64,000 nucleotides of DNA, taken from NCBI GenBank assembly GCA_016178705.1, contig JACOST010000018.1, forward strand, positions 1-64,000. The letters are read 5' to 3'. How positions within the stretch are numbered: the first letter of the stretch is position 1; each line of letters opens with the position of its first letter. The notes under the pieces were generated by a model that was not told where the DNA came from, ran no database searches, and saw only the letters and a list, made by a program, of their open reading frames with translations. Of the stretch, positions 56,101 to 64,000 are shown one piece after another. Source of the DNA: Deltaproteobacteria bacterium (GTDB taxonomy: Bacteria > Desulfobacterota > Binatia > HRBIN30 > JACQVA1). The position numbers and the translations under genes are program-made.

Positions 56101-57172
56101 CTCGGGCAACGCTGGCGATCCGATGGAGCAGTGGGACGCGTTCCGCGTACTGCATCTGCCACGGACTCACCTGGTCAAGCTGCTCGAGCGGATCGAGCGC
56201 GATGAGGTGGCGCAGGTGGTCAACGATGAACCGGCCGATTTGCTACTGGGTGAACGGCCGAGTCTCTTCGGGGTCACCGTGACCATGTTCCTGCCGCTGC
56301 GCCACGGCGGCCAGATTTTCGGGCTGCTCACTGCGGGCTATCGCGGCCGACTCTTGCCGTTCAGCGAGCAGCAGCAACGTACCGCGCGAGGGGTCGCGCA
56401 ACTCGCGTCCGTCGCGCTCACCAACGCCCACCTGGTTGAGGAGCTGGCGCGAGCGAACCGACTGAAGTCAGACTTCGTCGCCACCATGTCGCACGAGCTC
56501 CGGACGCCGCTGAACATCATCATGGGATACCATGATCTCCTGCTCGATGGCGCGTTCGGGCCGCTCGCACCGGAACAGGCCTCGCGCCTCCGGCGCGCCG
56601 ACTACAGCGCGCGTCAGCTCCTCGAGTTGATCAATGCAACACTCGATCTCAGTCGACTGGAATCGGGGCGAGTACCGCTGGATCTGCGCGAGACAGGTCT
56701 AGGTGATCTGTTAGCCGAGGTCGACAACGAGCTGCGCGAGTTGCGGCAGCAGAAGCCGAGCGTCCAGTTCGTTTCGCACTTGGCGCCCGAGTTGCCGTCG
56801 CTACAAACCGATCCGCTCAAGTTGAAGGTCGTGGTAAAAAATGTGATCGCCAACGCGTTGAAGTTCACGCCTCGAGGTCAGGTGAGTCTCGAAGCGCACG
56901 CGCGTGATGGGGGCGTGGAGATCAATGTCGCCGACACTGGCGTCGGTATCGCGCCGGAGTCACTAGGGGTGATCTTCGAACCGTTTCGCCAGGTAGACGG
57001 CTCGTCCACGCGCCGCTACGGCGGGGTTGGGCTTGGCCTGTACGTGGCGCGCCGCTTGGTAGACATGCTGGGCGGGACAATCACCGTCGACAGCGAGGTC
57101 GATCGCGGCTCGACCTTCCACATCTGGGTACCGACCGACACCCGCTCGGCGCGGCAAGCGGAGACCGGGTGA
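53102..57172 (+). CDS. Large sensor kinase: pseudo-receiver, five PAS, two GAF and histidine kinase core
   Basis: The 1,356-residue cytoplasmic kinase has a receiver-like domain (about 15-135), five PAS domains in tandem (about 155-790), two GAF domains (about 800-1110), HisKA with H1131 (VATMSHELRTPLNIIMGY) and HATPase boxes VIANALKFTPRG, DTGVGIAPES and GVGLGLYVARRLV. The receiver keeps the acidic pair D21/D22, T95 and K117, but the acceptor Asp is Glu67 (VVTEYRLSWTTG), so it cannot be phosphorylated normally. ATG 53102 is chosen over a TTG at 53021. It is a paralogue of the kinase at 49392. Confidence 0.9.
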   Translation: MVLTPTAEPTENSVLRVVLADDSADDSRRTVAALHSEFPRLKVIQIGGAAAWAEVLAASAFDLVVTEYRLSWTTGLALLRDTKARRPHAPVVMVTEISSIAAAVAAMKAGFDDYVPKNDLGRLTTAVWESLDRARRRSEGSAAVAEFSRSEERYRTLLDLTSDYPFTLRVEPDGTLVRERFGRDTPIFGYAPEEFDARGGWASAMHPDDLPGVLALLDRLRSNEQAQTDARFVTKSGEVRWSRLVARPVWDAAQQRVVRIHGAAQDVTEQKQAEAALQVSQARYRAVSELTSDFAYSLRVEPDGNLVFDWATPAFSAITGYSVEEMRDSANWPRRLHPDDLPVALQHRARIFAGKPDVFEFRIVTSDGSQRWLRNYARPVWDEPAGRVVQVFGAAQDITDRKEAEEQLRHSHVLLRAISEGTTDAVFVKDLHGRYLLINFAGAQVLGVPVDTVIGKDDTAFFSPDTAREIMTRDRDVMFAGETQTYEEVGTIAGTTRTYLSTKGPYRDPSGNVIGLFGISRDISERKRAEEALRESEERFRAVAETAKSAIFIQGETFRYANPATEAITGYSQTEILKMNFWDVLHPDFREQVRILPFAQPPDEPRVRHSEIKISTKSGEARWLDAAGAIVEIGGQPAVLGIAFDISERVRATEALQASEERYRELVENAEDIIFSIDPTGQITSINQAVEGITGYTRAEAMAMNFVSAIAPDQLAHAQEAFLRQLQGNKTPAFELDLIGKHGQRITFEVTSSTQYRESVAVAIDGIARDITERRRGEAEKAALLEVARDISGTLDFSELLARVQRRTAQVLPCDAVITFSWDNAQQAERAISHCGMAPHSAADLDALTFGQPLFSDQERAAEALVINDIHAQPWVPVEICERFHITALIAAPLHMRDRQFGTLVAFSRSPGHAFSARQAELLDAIARQLAVAIEASELYEALEEEAAVSSALARVGQELIGSLDHGVLVDRLCRLTREVLGCDYSHAYLLHRNGEVFVPSGNAGDPMEQWDAFRVLHLPRTHLVKLLERIERDEVAQVVNDEPADLLLGERPSLFGVTVTMFLPLRHGGQIFGLLTAGYRGRLLPFSEQQQRTARGVAQLASVALTNAHLVEELARANRLKSDFVATMSHELRTPLNIIMGYHDLLLDGAFGPLAPEQASRLRRADYSARQLLELINATLDLSRLESGRVPLDLRETGLGDLLAEVDNELRELRQQKPSVQFVSHLAPELPSLQTDPLKLKVVVKNVIANALKFTPRGQVSLEAHARDGGVEINVADTGVGIAPESLGVIFEPFRQVDGSSTRRYGGVGLGLYVARRLVDMLGGTITVDSEVDRGSTFHIWVPTDTRSARQAETG

Positions 57173-57199
57173 CGCCAAGCGGCGGCCGACGATATCCGC

Positions 57200-58423
57200 T
57201 CAGCTCAACTCCTTGCTCGAGTAGCCCAGAATCCGGCGCGCGATGATGAGCAGATTGATCTGTTGGGTACCTTCGAAGATGTCGTTGATCTTGGCATCGC
57301 GCATCCACTTCTCGAGCAGGATCTTGCGCGAGTAGCCGATCGGTCCCAGCAGCTCGACGGCCTTTTGCGTCACTTGAGTGACCGCGAGCCCCGCCTTCGC
57401 CTTGCACATCGAAGCTTCCAAGTTGTTCTGCATTCCTTGGTCCATCATCCAACATGCGCGCCACGTGAGCAGGCGCGCGGCTTGGAGGTTGGCCTCCATA
57501 TCCATGAAATCGCGCTCGATGGTGGTGAGGGTGTGCGCGGGTGCGCCGTAACGAATGGCGACGCCTTCCTTGGCGAGCGCCTCGCGGGTGTAGTCGAGCG
57601 CCGCGCGGCCGATGCCCAACGCGCTCGCGGCGACGATCGGACGCGTCGAGTCGAAGGTGGCCATGACTCCCTTGAAACCTTCGGTAGTTTTTTTCACCTC
57701 GGCGGTACCGAGCAAATTGTTGAGCGGGATGCGGCAGTCCTCGAACACGATGGTGGCGGTGTCTGAGGCGCGGATGCCCATCTTCTTTTCGAGGCCGGTG
57801 ACGGTCATGCCGGACGTGTGGTGGTCGACGACGAAGGCCTTGATCCCGCCGCGGCCGGCGGACTTGTCAACGGTGGCCCAGACGACCACAAAGCCTTCCG
57901 ATTTCTCGACCGCCATATAGCCGCTGGTGCAAAAGATCTTGGTGCCGTTGAGCACCCACTGGTCACCGTCGCGCACCGCGGTGGTGGTGATCGCGGCAGA
58001 GTCGGAACCGCAGCTCGGCTCGGTGATCGCCATCGCCCCCCACTTGGGTGCGCCTTCCTTGAAGCGCGCGAGGAAGCGCTCCTTCTGCTCAGGCGTGCCG
58101 GCGGCCATCACCGCGGCGCCGCCGAGGCCGGGGTTGGGGATGCTCAGATAGAGGCCAGCATCGCCCCACGACAGCTCTTCGATCGTGACCGCGGCGCCGA
58201 GGCTGCGGGTGGCAGGACCATCTTTTTTCGCCGCCTTGCCATCGCCGCCGATGCTGACCGGACTCATCTTCGATGCGTTCCACATCATATCGAAGAACTC
58301 CATCGGCTTGTCGTGCTCGTGCTCATCGTATTCGCGCGAAATGGGTCGCATCGCCGATTCCGCCAGCATGTGAATCATGTCGCGGCTGCGTGCGATGTCG
58401 GCGGACAATTCGAAGTCGATCAT
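57200..58423 (-). CDS. Acyl-CoA dehydrogenase
   Basis: The 407-residue FAD enzyme has AITEPSCGSDSAAI and GTKIFCTSGYMA for flavin and substrate contacts, KMGIRASDTATIVFEDCRIP and the C-terminal EGTQQINLLIIARRILG, in which the Glu is the likely catalytic base. The Trp/Met-rich N-terminal part (MEFFDMMWNASKM) is seen in atypical ACADs of environmental bacteria. GGAGGTCACC before ATG 58423 fixes the start. It lies downstream of the second ACAD and TetR on the same strand. Confidence 0.93.
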   Translation of the reverse strand: MIDFELSADIARSRDMIHMLAESAMRPISREYDEHEHDKPMEFFDMMWNASKMSPVSIGGDGKAAKKDGPATRSLGAAVTIEELSWGDAGLYLSIPNPGLGGAAVMAAGTPEQKERFLARFKEGAPKWGAMAITEPSCGSDSAAITTTAVRDGDQWVLNGTKIFCTSGYMAVEKSEGFVVVWATVDKSAGRGGIKAFVVDHHTSGMTVTGLEKKMGIRASDTATIVFEDCRIPLNNLLGTAEVKKTTEGFKGVMATFDSTRPIVAASALGIGRAALDYTREALAKEGVAIRYGAPAHTLTTIERDFMDMEANLQAARLLTWRACWMMDQGMQNNLEASMCKAKAGLAVTQVTQKAVELLGPIGYSRKILLEKWMRDAKINDIFEGTQQINLLIIARRILGYSSKELS

Positions 58424-58479
58424 GGTGACCTCCGTTTTCTCACTCTCGTACATTCGGGACCCGTGAAAACCACGGTCCT

Positions 58480-59565
58480 CTAGATCATTACCAGACCCTC
58501 GAAGGTGGCGATGCCACGCCCGTTGCGCGCCCACAACTCGACCGGATGCTCGCGAATATAGCCGTGGCCGCCAAGCACCTGCACGGCGTTGTCGGTGACC
58601 TTCATCACCATGCTGGCGGCGTAGTGTTTGGCGAGTACCGCCTCGCGGGTGGCGTCTTCACCACGATCGATCTTCCACGCCGCTTCCCAGGCGAGTAACC
58701 GGGTGGCGTCGATCTCGATCGCCATCTCGGCGAGCATGAACGCGATCGCTTGCTTCTGCGCGATGGCGACGCCGAAGGCTTTGCGGTCTTTGGCGTAGTC
58801 GCGCGCGTACTCGAAGGCGGCGCGCGCCACGCCGACCGCCAGCGCGGCCAAGCCCACGCGCGAGCGGTTCATCAACGCGGGGAAATCGCACGCCAGTTGG
58901 TTGGCCGCCGGCACCGTGCACTTGTCGAAATCCATCTCGGTGGTTTCGAGCGCCTTGATACCCATGTTCTGCTCACGCTCGATACGGACGATGCCCGCGG
59001 CGCCCTTGTCGACGAGAAATCCGCTGGCCACGCCGTCGCTGGTCCGTGCGTAGACCAACACCTGTTCAGCACTGCCACCAATGGGGACAAAGCACTTCGC
59101 ACCGCTGAGGGTGAAGCTGCCGTCGCTGCGCTGCGCGGTCGTACTTAGCTGGGCGAGGTCGAAACCGAAGCGCGGCTCCATCACCGCGGCAGTCGCGGCC
59201 CGAAATTGATTCGCGCCGAATGCCGGCAGGATGCGCTGTTGCTGTTCGGGCGTGCCGGCGAGAATGATCGGATAGAGCAGCAGCCGCGGCGCCAGCAGAT
59301 GAAGGGCAATCGCGAGATCGCCCCACGCGAGTTCCTCCGCCACCAGCGCGCCGCTGATCGCCGAAATGGGCTCGCCGGCCCCGCCGTGCGCTTCCGGGAT
59401 CACGCTCTGCACCAGCCCCAATCCCCAGCCTTGCTGAATCAGCGCGCTCGGGATCGCACCGGTCTCGTCCGCCTCGTGGGCGGCCGGACGGATCTGTTCC
59501 TGGGCGAAGCTCGCGACCGTGTCGCGAATGAGCTGTTGGTCTTCGCTCGGTTGGAAACTCACCAT
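58480..59565 (-). CDS. Acyl-CoA dehydrogenase, short form
   Basis: The 361-residue ACAD starts MVSFQPSEDQQLIRDTVASF and has the middle domain AVMEPRFGFDLAQ, SGAKCFVPIGGSAEQVLV and KALETTEMDFDKCTVP. It ends at GIATFEGLVMI: the presumed catalytic Glu is present, but the last helix of a typical family member is missing. GSD of the usual TEPxxGSD is FGFD here, so flavin contacts may differ. GGAGGAGGAG lies before ATG 59565, two bases after the TetR stop. Confidence 0.9.
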   Translation of the reverse strand: MVSFQPSEDQQLIRDTVASFAQEQIRPAAHEADETGAIPSALIQQGWGLGLVQSVIPEAHGGAGEPISAISGALVAEELAWGDLAIALHLLAPRLLLYPIILAGTPEQQQRILPAFGANQFRAATAAVMEPRFGFDLAQLSTTAQRSDGSFTLSGAKCFVPIGGSAEQVLVYARTSDGVASGFLVDKGAAGIVRIEREQNMGIKALETTEMDFDKCTVPAANQLACDFPALMNRSRVGLAALAVGVARAAFEYARDYAKDRKAFGVAIAQKQAIAFMLAEMAIEIDATRLLAWEAAWKIDRGEDATREAVLAKHYAASMVMKVTDNAVQVLGGHGYIREHPVELWARNGRGIATFEGLVMI

Positions 59566-59567
59566 GG

Positions 59568-60242
59568 TTAGCTCCTCCTCCCGCGCGGCTTTGCGGGCGC
59601 CGCGGCACGTGTGCGGCGATGATTGTGATTCGAGTGCGAGTCGGCGGCGAGCCAGCCGAGGTACTGCTCGATGAATGCGTCGAGTGTGGCCTGCAGCGAG
59701 ATCGCCTTCGTATCCTGATAGTACTGGATCTCCGCCCCCATGACGGCACCGGCGTACACTTCGGCGGCAACCGCGGCATCGACGTTGGGGCGGAATTCTC
59801 CGTGGCGTTGCCCACTCTGCACCAGGGTTCGCAAGAACGTCCTGAAGCGCTGCATCATGGCCCGGAACTCCGCCGACAACGGCGCGTTGGTGTCGAGCGC
59901 TTCGACCATCAGCGTGATGATCATGCGCCGGTGATTGCTCTTGGTGGCGTGGTCGAGACACACCTGCGCAACCTGCCGCAAGCGCTCGGCTGCGGACGTC
60001 ACCGCCCGCACCTCGCCGACCACGCGGTTCTCCCACTGTCCGACCCGGCTTTTGACCGCCTCGAAGAGCAGCTCGCCTTTGTCTTTGAAGTGATAGTACA
60101 GCGCGCCCTTCGTCACCCCCGCCTCGCGCGCGATGCGGTCGATCGAGGTCGCCTGGTAACCGAAGCGTGCGAAGCAATCGATGGCGACATCGAGCAGCTC
60201 ACGCCGCGATTCGCCGCCTCGGCTCTGCGCTGTCGCCTGCAT
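59568..60242 (-). CDS. TetR-family transcriptional regulator
   Basis: The 224-residue repressor has an N-terminal helix-turn-helix (FGYQATSIDRIAREAGVTKGALYYHFKDKGEL, about 27-60) and a ligand domain of the TetR_C type, with a basic Arg/His-rich end. It probably controls itself and the two ACAD genes that follow it within two bases. Ligands of neighbouring ACAD regulators are usually acyl-CoAs (family knowledge). The ATG lies in a perfect palindrome and has no ribosome site, which suggests a leaderless or near-leaderless mRNA. Confidence 0.9.
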   Translation of the reverse strand: MQATAQSRGGESRRELLDVAIDCFARFGYQATSIDRIAREAGVTKGALYYHFKDKGELLFEAVKSRVGQWENRVVGEVRAVTSAAERLRQVAQVCLDHATKSNHRRMIITLMVEALDTNAPLSAEFRAMMQRFRTFLRTLVQSGQRHGEFRPNVDAAVAAEVYAGAVMGAEIQYYQDTKAISLQATLDAFIEQYLGWLAADSHSNHNHRRTRAAAPAKPRGRRS

Positions 60243-60260
60243 ACTGAACGTTCAGTATGC
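60239..60260. promoter_or_regulatory. 22-bp perfect palindrome, likely TetR operator covering the start codon
   Basis: The core ATACTGAACGTTCAGTAT at 60241-60258 plus two flanking pairs reads the same on both strands. It overlaps the TetR start codon (60242-60240) and the presumed -10 box. Binding by the encoded regulator would block RNA polymerase and its own first codon. The operator role is inferred from position and symmetry. Confidence 0.7.
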
Positions 60261-60281
60261 TGATTTGACGCCCCGTGTCAA
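60254..60281 (-). promoter_or_regulatory. Predicted sigma-70 promoter of the TetR-ACAD operon
   Basis: On the minus strand TTGACA (60281-60276) lies 16 bases before CATACT (60259-60254). Initiation about seven bases downstream of the -10 box would give a leader of only about five bases before the ATG at 60242. The -10 box lies inside the palindrome. Confidence 0.55.
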
Positions 60282-60358
60282 TGGGATTGTTCGCCGCCGA
60301 CACGGGTTGGCGCACCCCGAATTGACTCGCCGTCAGCCCGGACATAAGCGTGGCGGCG

Positions 60359-61540
60359 ATGACGATGAGGGCGGATGACTGGATCGCGGCCGAGTTGGCG
60401 CGCCGCGAGGCGGCCGGACTGCGGCGCGCGTTGCGCTGGATCGAGTCGGCGCAGGACGCCTGGGTTACGCTCGACGATCGGCGCGTGCTGATGCTGTGCT
60501 CGAACAATTACCTCGGTCTCGCCAATCATCCAGCGGTAGTCGAAGCCGCGTGCGCGGCTGCGCGCGATCAAGGATTCGGAGCGGGGGCGTCACGATTGGT
60601 TTCGGGCTCGATGCGTGCGCATCGTGAGCTTGAAGAGCGGCTCGCGGCCTTCAAAGGCACCGAAGCGGCGATCCTGTTCAACTCAGGGTACCACGCCAAC
60701 GTCGGCGTGATCGCGGCGCTGGTTGGCGACGGCGATCTCGTGTGCAGCGACGCACTCAATCACGCCAGCCTGATCGACGGTTGCCGCCTCTCGCGAGCGC
60801 AGTTGCGAGTCTACGGACATTGCGACCTCAGCCAACTCGAGAGCGCGCTGCGCACGCCGGCGCGGCGCAAGTTGATCGTCACCGATTCGGTGTTCAGCAT
60901 GGATGGTGACATCGCGCCGCTGCGCGAGATCGGCGCACTGGCCGAGCGTCACAGCGCCATGGTGATGGTCGACGAGGCACACGCCACCGGCGTGCTCGGC
61001 CCATCGGGTGCCGGCGCGGTCGAATTGTTGGGCGTCAAGGATGCAATGACCGTCCAGATGGGGACGCTCGGCAAGGCGCTCGGCTCGTTTGGCGCCTTCG
61101 TTGCTGGCAGCCGCCAGCTCATCGACTTCCTCGTCAACACGGCGCGCAGCTTGATTTACACCACCGCGTTACCTCCACCGGTGGTCGCCGCGGCAGCAGC
61201 GGCGCTGATGGTGGTTGAGACCGAGCCGACCCGCCGCGCGCGTGCGCTGGCCAACGCAGCACACTTGGCCGCAGGTGTGCGCGCGCTCGGCTTCGCGGTG
61301 GCTGCCGAAGGTACGCCGATCGTTCCAGTGCTCATCGGCGATGCGAGCGAGACGATGCGCGATTGCGAACAGTTGCTGCTCGATGGCGTGTTCGTGCAAG
61401 GCATCCGGCCACCGACAGTGCCCGTCGGCACGTCGCGTCTGCGCGCGACAACCATGGCGACGCACCGGCCGGACGAGATTGAAGGGGCGCTTGCCGCCTT
61501 CGCGCGTGTCGCCGGCCAGCGCAGCGTCGCCCACGCATGA
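60359..61540 (+). CDS. bioF: 8-amino-7-oxononanoate synthase
   Basis: The 393-residue alpha-oxoamine synthase has LMLCSNNYLGLANHP, GASRLVSGSMRAHRELEERLA, DALNHASLIDGCRLS, VDEAHATGVLG and the PLP lysine in MGTLGKALGSFGAF. It condenses pimeloyl thioester with alanine in biotin synthesis. The context with bioA and bioD supports BioF over KBL or other relatives. ATG 60359 is used; GTG 60350 and ATG 60365 are alternatives. Its TGA overlaps the bioA ATG. Confidence 0.93.
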   Translation: MTMRADDWIAAELARREAAGLRRALRWIESAQDAWVTLDDRRVLMLCSNNYLGLANHPAVVEAACAAARDQGFGAGASRLVSGSMRAHRELEERLAAFKGTEAAILFNSGYHANVGVIAALVGDGDLVCSDALNHASLIDGCRLSRAQLRVYGHCDLSQLESALRTPARRKLIVTDSVFSMDGDIAPLREIGALAERHSAMVMVDEAHATGVLGPSGAGAVELLGVKDAMTVQMGTLGKALGSFGAFVAGSRQLIDFLVNTARSLIYTTALPPPVVAAAAAALMVVETEPTRRARALANAAHLAAGVRALGFAVAAEGTPIVPVLIGDASETMRDCEQLLLDGVFVQGIRPPTVPVGTSRLRATTMATHRPDEIEGALAAFARVAGQRSVAHA

Positions 61541-62907
61541 CGACCTTCCCCGAACCGACGGGGTTCTTCGAACTCGCCGAGTGGGATCACAAGTATCTCT
61601 GGCACCCGTTCACGCAGATGCGCGATTGGCTCGCGCAAGAACCGCTGATCATCGTGCGCGGCGAGGGCAACTATCTCATCGACGCGCAGGGTCGACGCTA
61701 CATCGATGGCGTATCTTCGTTGTGGTGCAACGTTCACGGCCATCGCAAGGCGGAACTCGACACGGCATTGCACGCGCAGATCGATCGCATCGCCCACACC
61801 ACGATGCTCGGCCTTTCCAACGTGCCGGCAATCGAACTGGCGCGGCGGCTGATCGCGATCGCGCCGGCCGGATTGACTCGCGTCTTCTACTCCGACGCCG
61901 GCGCGACTGCGGTCGAGATCGCACTCAAACTCGCGTATCAATATTGGCAACTCAAGGGCCAGCCGCAGCGAGACACGTTCGTGTCGCTTACCGAGTCGTA
62001 CCATGGTGATACGCTCGGCGCGGTCAGCGTCGGTTATTCGGAGGCCTTCCACCGCTACTTCAAGCCGCTGCTGTTCCCCTGCGAGCGGCTCAATCCACCT
62101 CACGTGTTCCGCTGGCAGCGTGGCGCGTCGGAGCCGCAGGCCCTGGCGATGGCCGTACAAGAAGCGGCGGAGCTGTTCACCGATCGTGGCGATCACATCG
62201 CGGCGTTGATCATTGAGCCAATGATGCAGGGTGCCGCGGGCATGTGGAGCCAACCCCAAGGCTACCTGGCTGCGTTGCGCGAGCTGACTCACAAGGCCGG
62301 CACATTGTTGATCTGCGATGAGGTGGCCACCGGCTTCGGCCGCACCGGGAAGATGTTCGCGGTCGAACACGACCGTATCAGTCCCGATATCCTGTGCGTG
62401 GGTAAGGGCATCACTGGCGGCTACCTGCCGCTGGCAGCGACGCTGACCTCGGAGGAAATATTCGCCGCGTTCCTCGCGCCGTACCAAGACTTCAAAACCT
62501 TCTTCCATGGGCACACGTACACCGGCAATCCGCTCGGCTGTGCCGTGGCGCTCGCCAACTTGGAGCTGTTCGACAACGAGCGGGTCATCGATCGGGTGGC
62601 CAGCCGCTCCGCGCAACTCGCCCAGATTTTGCGTTCGGATTTTGCTCGCCTCGCGCACGTCGGCGACATTCGCCAGTGGGGACTGATGGTCGGAATCGAA
62701 TTGGTTCGAAACGTGGCCACGCGCGCACCCTACGACCCAGCGGATCGGGTCGGGGCGCGCGTGGTCGAACGAGCCCGCGCCCTCGGCGTGATCCTGCGCC
62801 CGCTCGGCAACGTGATCGTGCTCATGCCGCCACTGAGCATCACCGCTCACGAGCTGGTGACCCTGTGTCACGTGACCCGCCAGGCGATAGACGAGGTGAC
62901 GCGTTAG
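61537..62907 (+). CDS. bioA: Adenosylmethionine-8-amino-7-oxononanoate aminotransferase
   Basis: The 456-residue class III aminotransferase starts with [16 protein letters not shown], the HPFTQM motif of BioA, and has [46 protein letters not shown] and the PLP lysine in [17 protein letters not shown]. It makes 7,8-diaminononanoate with S-adenosylmethionine as usual donor. It is coupled to bioF by a four-base overlap. Confidence 0.95.
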   Translation: MTTFPEPTGFFELAEWDHKYLWHPFTQMRDWLAQEPLIIVRGEGNYLIDAQGRRYIDGVSSLWCNVHGHRKAELDTALHAQIDRIAHTTMLGLSNVPAIELARRLIAIAPAGLTRVFYSDAGATAVEIALKLAYQYWQLKGQPQRDTFVSLTESYHGDTLGAVSVGYSEAFHRYFKPLLFPCERLNPPHVFRWQRGASEPQALAMAVQEAAELFTDRGDHIAALIIEPMMQGAAGMWSQPQGYLAALRELTHKAGTLLICDEVATGFGRTGKMFAVEHDRISPDILCVGKGITGGYLPLAATLTSEEIFAAFLAPYQDFKTFFHGHTYTGNPLGCAVALANLELFDNERVIDRVASRSAQLAQILRSDFARLAHVGDIRQWGLMVGIELVRNVATRAPYDPADRVGARVVERARALGVILRPLGNVIVLMPPLSITAHELVTLCHVTRQAIDEVTR

Positions 62908-63070
62908 GTCGCATAGCGTCGCGTTCGTAACACCTGCAAAGTTTTAGTCACTTTTTGCGCACACAACCGTCCAGTTCACAGGACAGTTTGCTGGGTACGG
63001 CTCAGTGCGGCTCGCCGGTCGAGGTACGGCATGAGCATTGCTGCTTCGTCGAGTACGGCGGAGGATAAAG

Positions 63071-63232
63071 ATGCAGCCCCCATTTGCAGAAGTCATCGGG
63101 TTTGAAGGCGACGATCTCCTTGAGTTGGATCGGCTCCCCGGCGTTCCGCTCCTCGGGTTCCTGTCTGGAACCGTGATCAGCCTCGGATTGTGGGCGCTGA
63201 TCAGTTGGGTGGCGCTCCATCTGGTCGCCTGA
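63071..63232 (+). CDS. Small single-span membrane protein within the biotin locus
   Basis: The 53-residue product begins MQPPFAEVIGFEGDDLLELD and ends with one membrane helix (about 34-52, GTVISLGLWALISWVALHL). GGAGGATAAAG right before the ATG is among the better ribosome sites in the window, so translation is likely. It lies between bioA and bioD, 57 bases before the bioD start. I recognise no family. Confidence 0.65.
   Translation: MQPPFAEVIGFEGDDLLELDRLPGVPLLGFLSGTVISLGLWALISWVALHLVA

Positions 63233-64000
<768 letters not shown>

Noticed and set aside
61156-62871. 571-codon minus-strand frame opposite bioF and bioA
   Set aside because: It is antisense to two clear biotin genes and shows only the composition expected of a shadow frame.

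Overview
The window is GC-rich bacterial chromosome from a Gram-negative organism: lipobox lipoproteins, a LolB-like protein, secreted proteins with Sec signals and strong GGAGG-type ribosome binding sites are frequent. The gene mix suggests an uncultured soil or groundwater lineage near the former Deltaproteobacteria. It includes luciferase-like F420-type oxidoreductases, acyl-CoA dehydrogenases, a DUF6285 protein beside an acyl-CoA-dehydrogenase-type phosphotransferase, a tungsten-type aldehyde:ferredoxin oxidoreductase, and secreted proteins with Ser/Thr-Pro linkers and EF-hand-like ends. Candidatus Binatota is my best guess; this is inference from gene content, with no search behind it. 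No rRNA, tRNA, CRISPR array, IS element or prophage was seen.

Layout. 1-10.8 kb (mostly minus strand): a DapB-like dehydrogenase; a Rieske/FMN-reductase fusion with a SnoaL-like protein, lying between an intact SDR gene and a 152-bp copy of that gene's 3' end; and a tightly overlapping run of TPR lipoprotein, LolB-like lipoprotein, peptide-binding lipoprotein and two permeases. 11-18.2 kb: an STT3-like membrane oligosaccharyltransferase; a minus-strand operon of phosphotransferase, lipoprotein, DUF6285 protein and pseudopilin; a thiolase-like protein; and a secreted CxxCH/EF-hand protein. 18.3-25.0 kb: a PP-loop ATPase, a membrane protein, an F420-type oxidoreductase, then a complete AorABC-type aldehyde oxidoreductase cluster with two MoaD-like proteins. 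25-31.3 kb: a GT-C-like membrane protein, hemL followed by the F0 part of ATP synthase (atpZ, atpI, atpB, atpE) without F1 genes, an AbrB-like protein and a nitroreductase. 31.4-41.1 kb: a haem-oxygenase-fold protein, an FG-GAP surface protein, a DnaQ/GIY-YIG nuclease, prfB with its programmed frameshift, and a 1,171-residue secreted beta-propeller protein with a tail of about 375 Ser/Thr/Pro/Arg residues. 41.3-47 kb: a second F420-type oxidoreductase, an apparently frameshifted envelope gene, a DUF4258/YgiT toxin-antitoxin pair, an MBL hydrolase, dodecin and an alkaline-phosphatase-superfamily enzyme. 47.2-57.2 kb: a signalling island of three sensor kinases and a response regulator, with rsmH between two paralogous kinases. 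57.2-64 kb: two acyl-CoA dehydrogenases with a TetR regulator whose start codon lies inside a perfect 22-bp palindrome, then bioF-bioA-small membrane protein-bioD, running off the right edge.

How the parts may work together. The aor cluster should oxidise aldehydes to acids with electrons reaching NAD. The ACAD pair with TetR looks like a regulated acyl-CoA oxidation unit. The bio genes make dethiobiotin from pimeloyl thioester. The STT3-like and GT-C-like membrane proteins occur in the same stretch as three secreted proteins with Ser/Thr-Pro regions, which raises the possibility of a surface glycoprotein system; that link is inference only.
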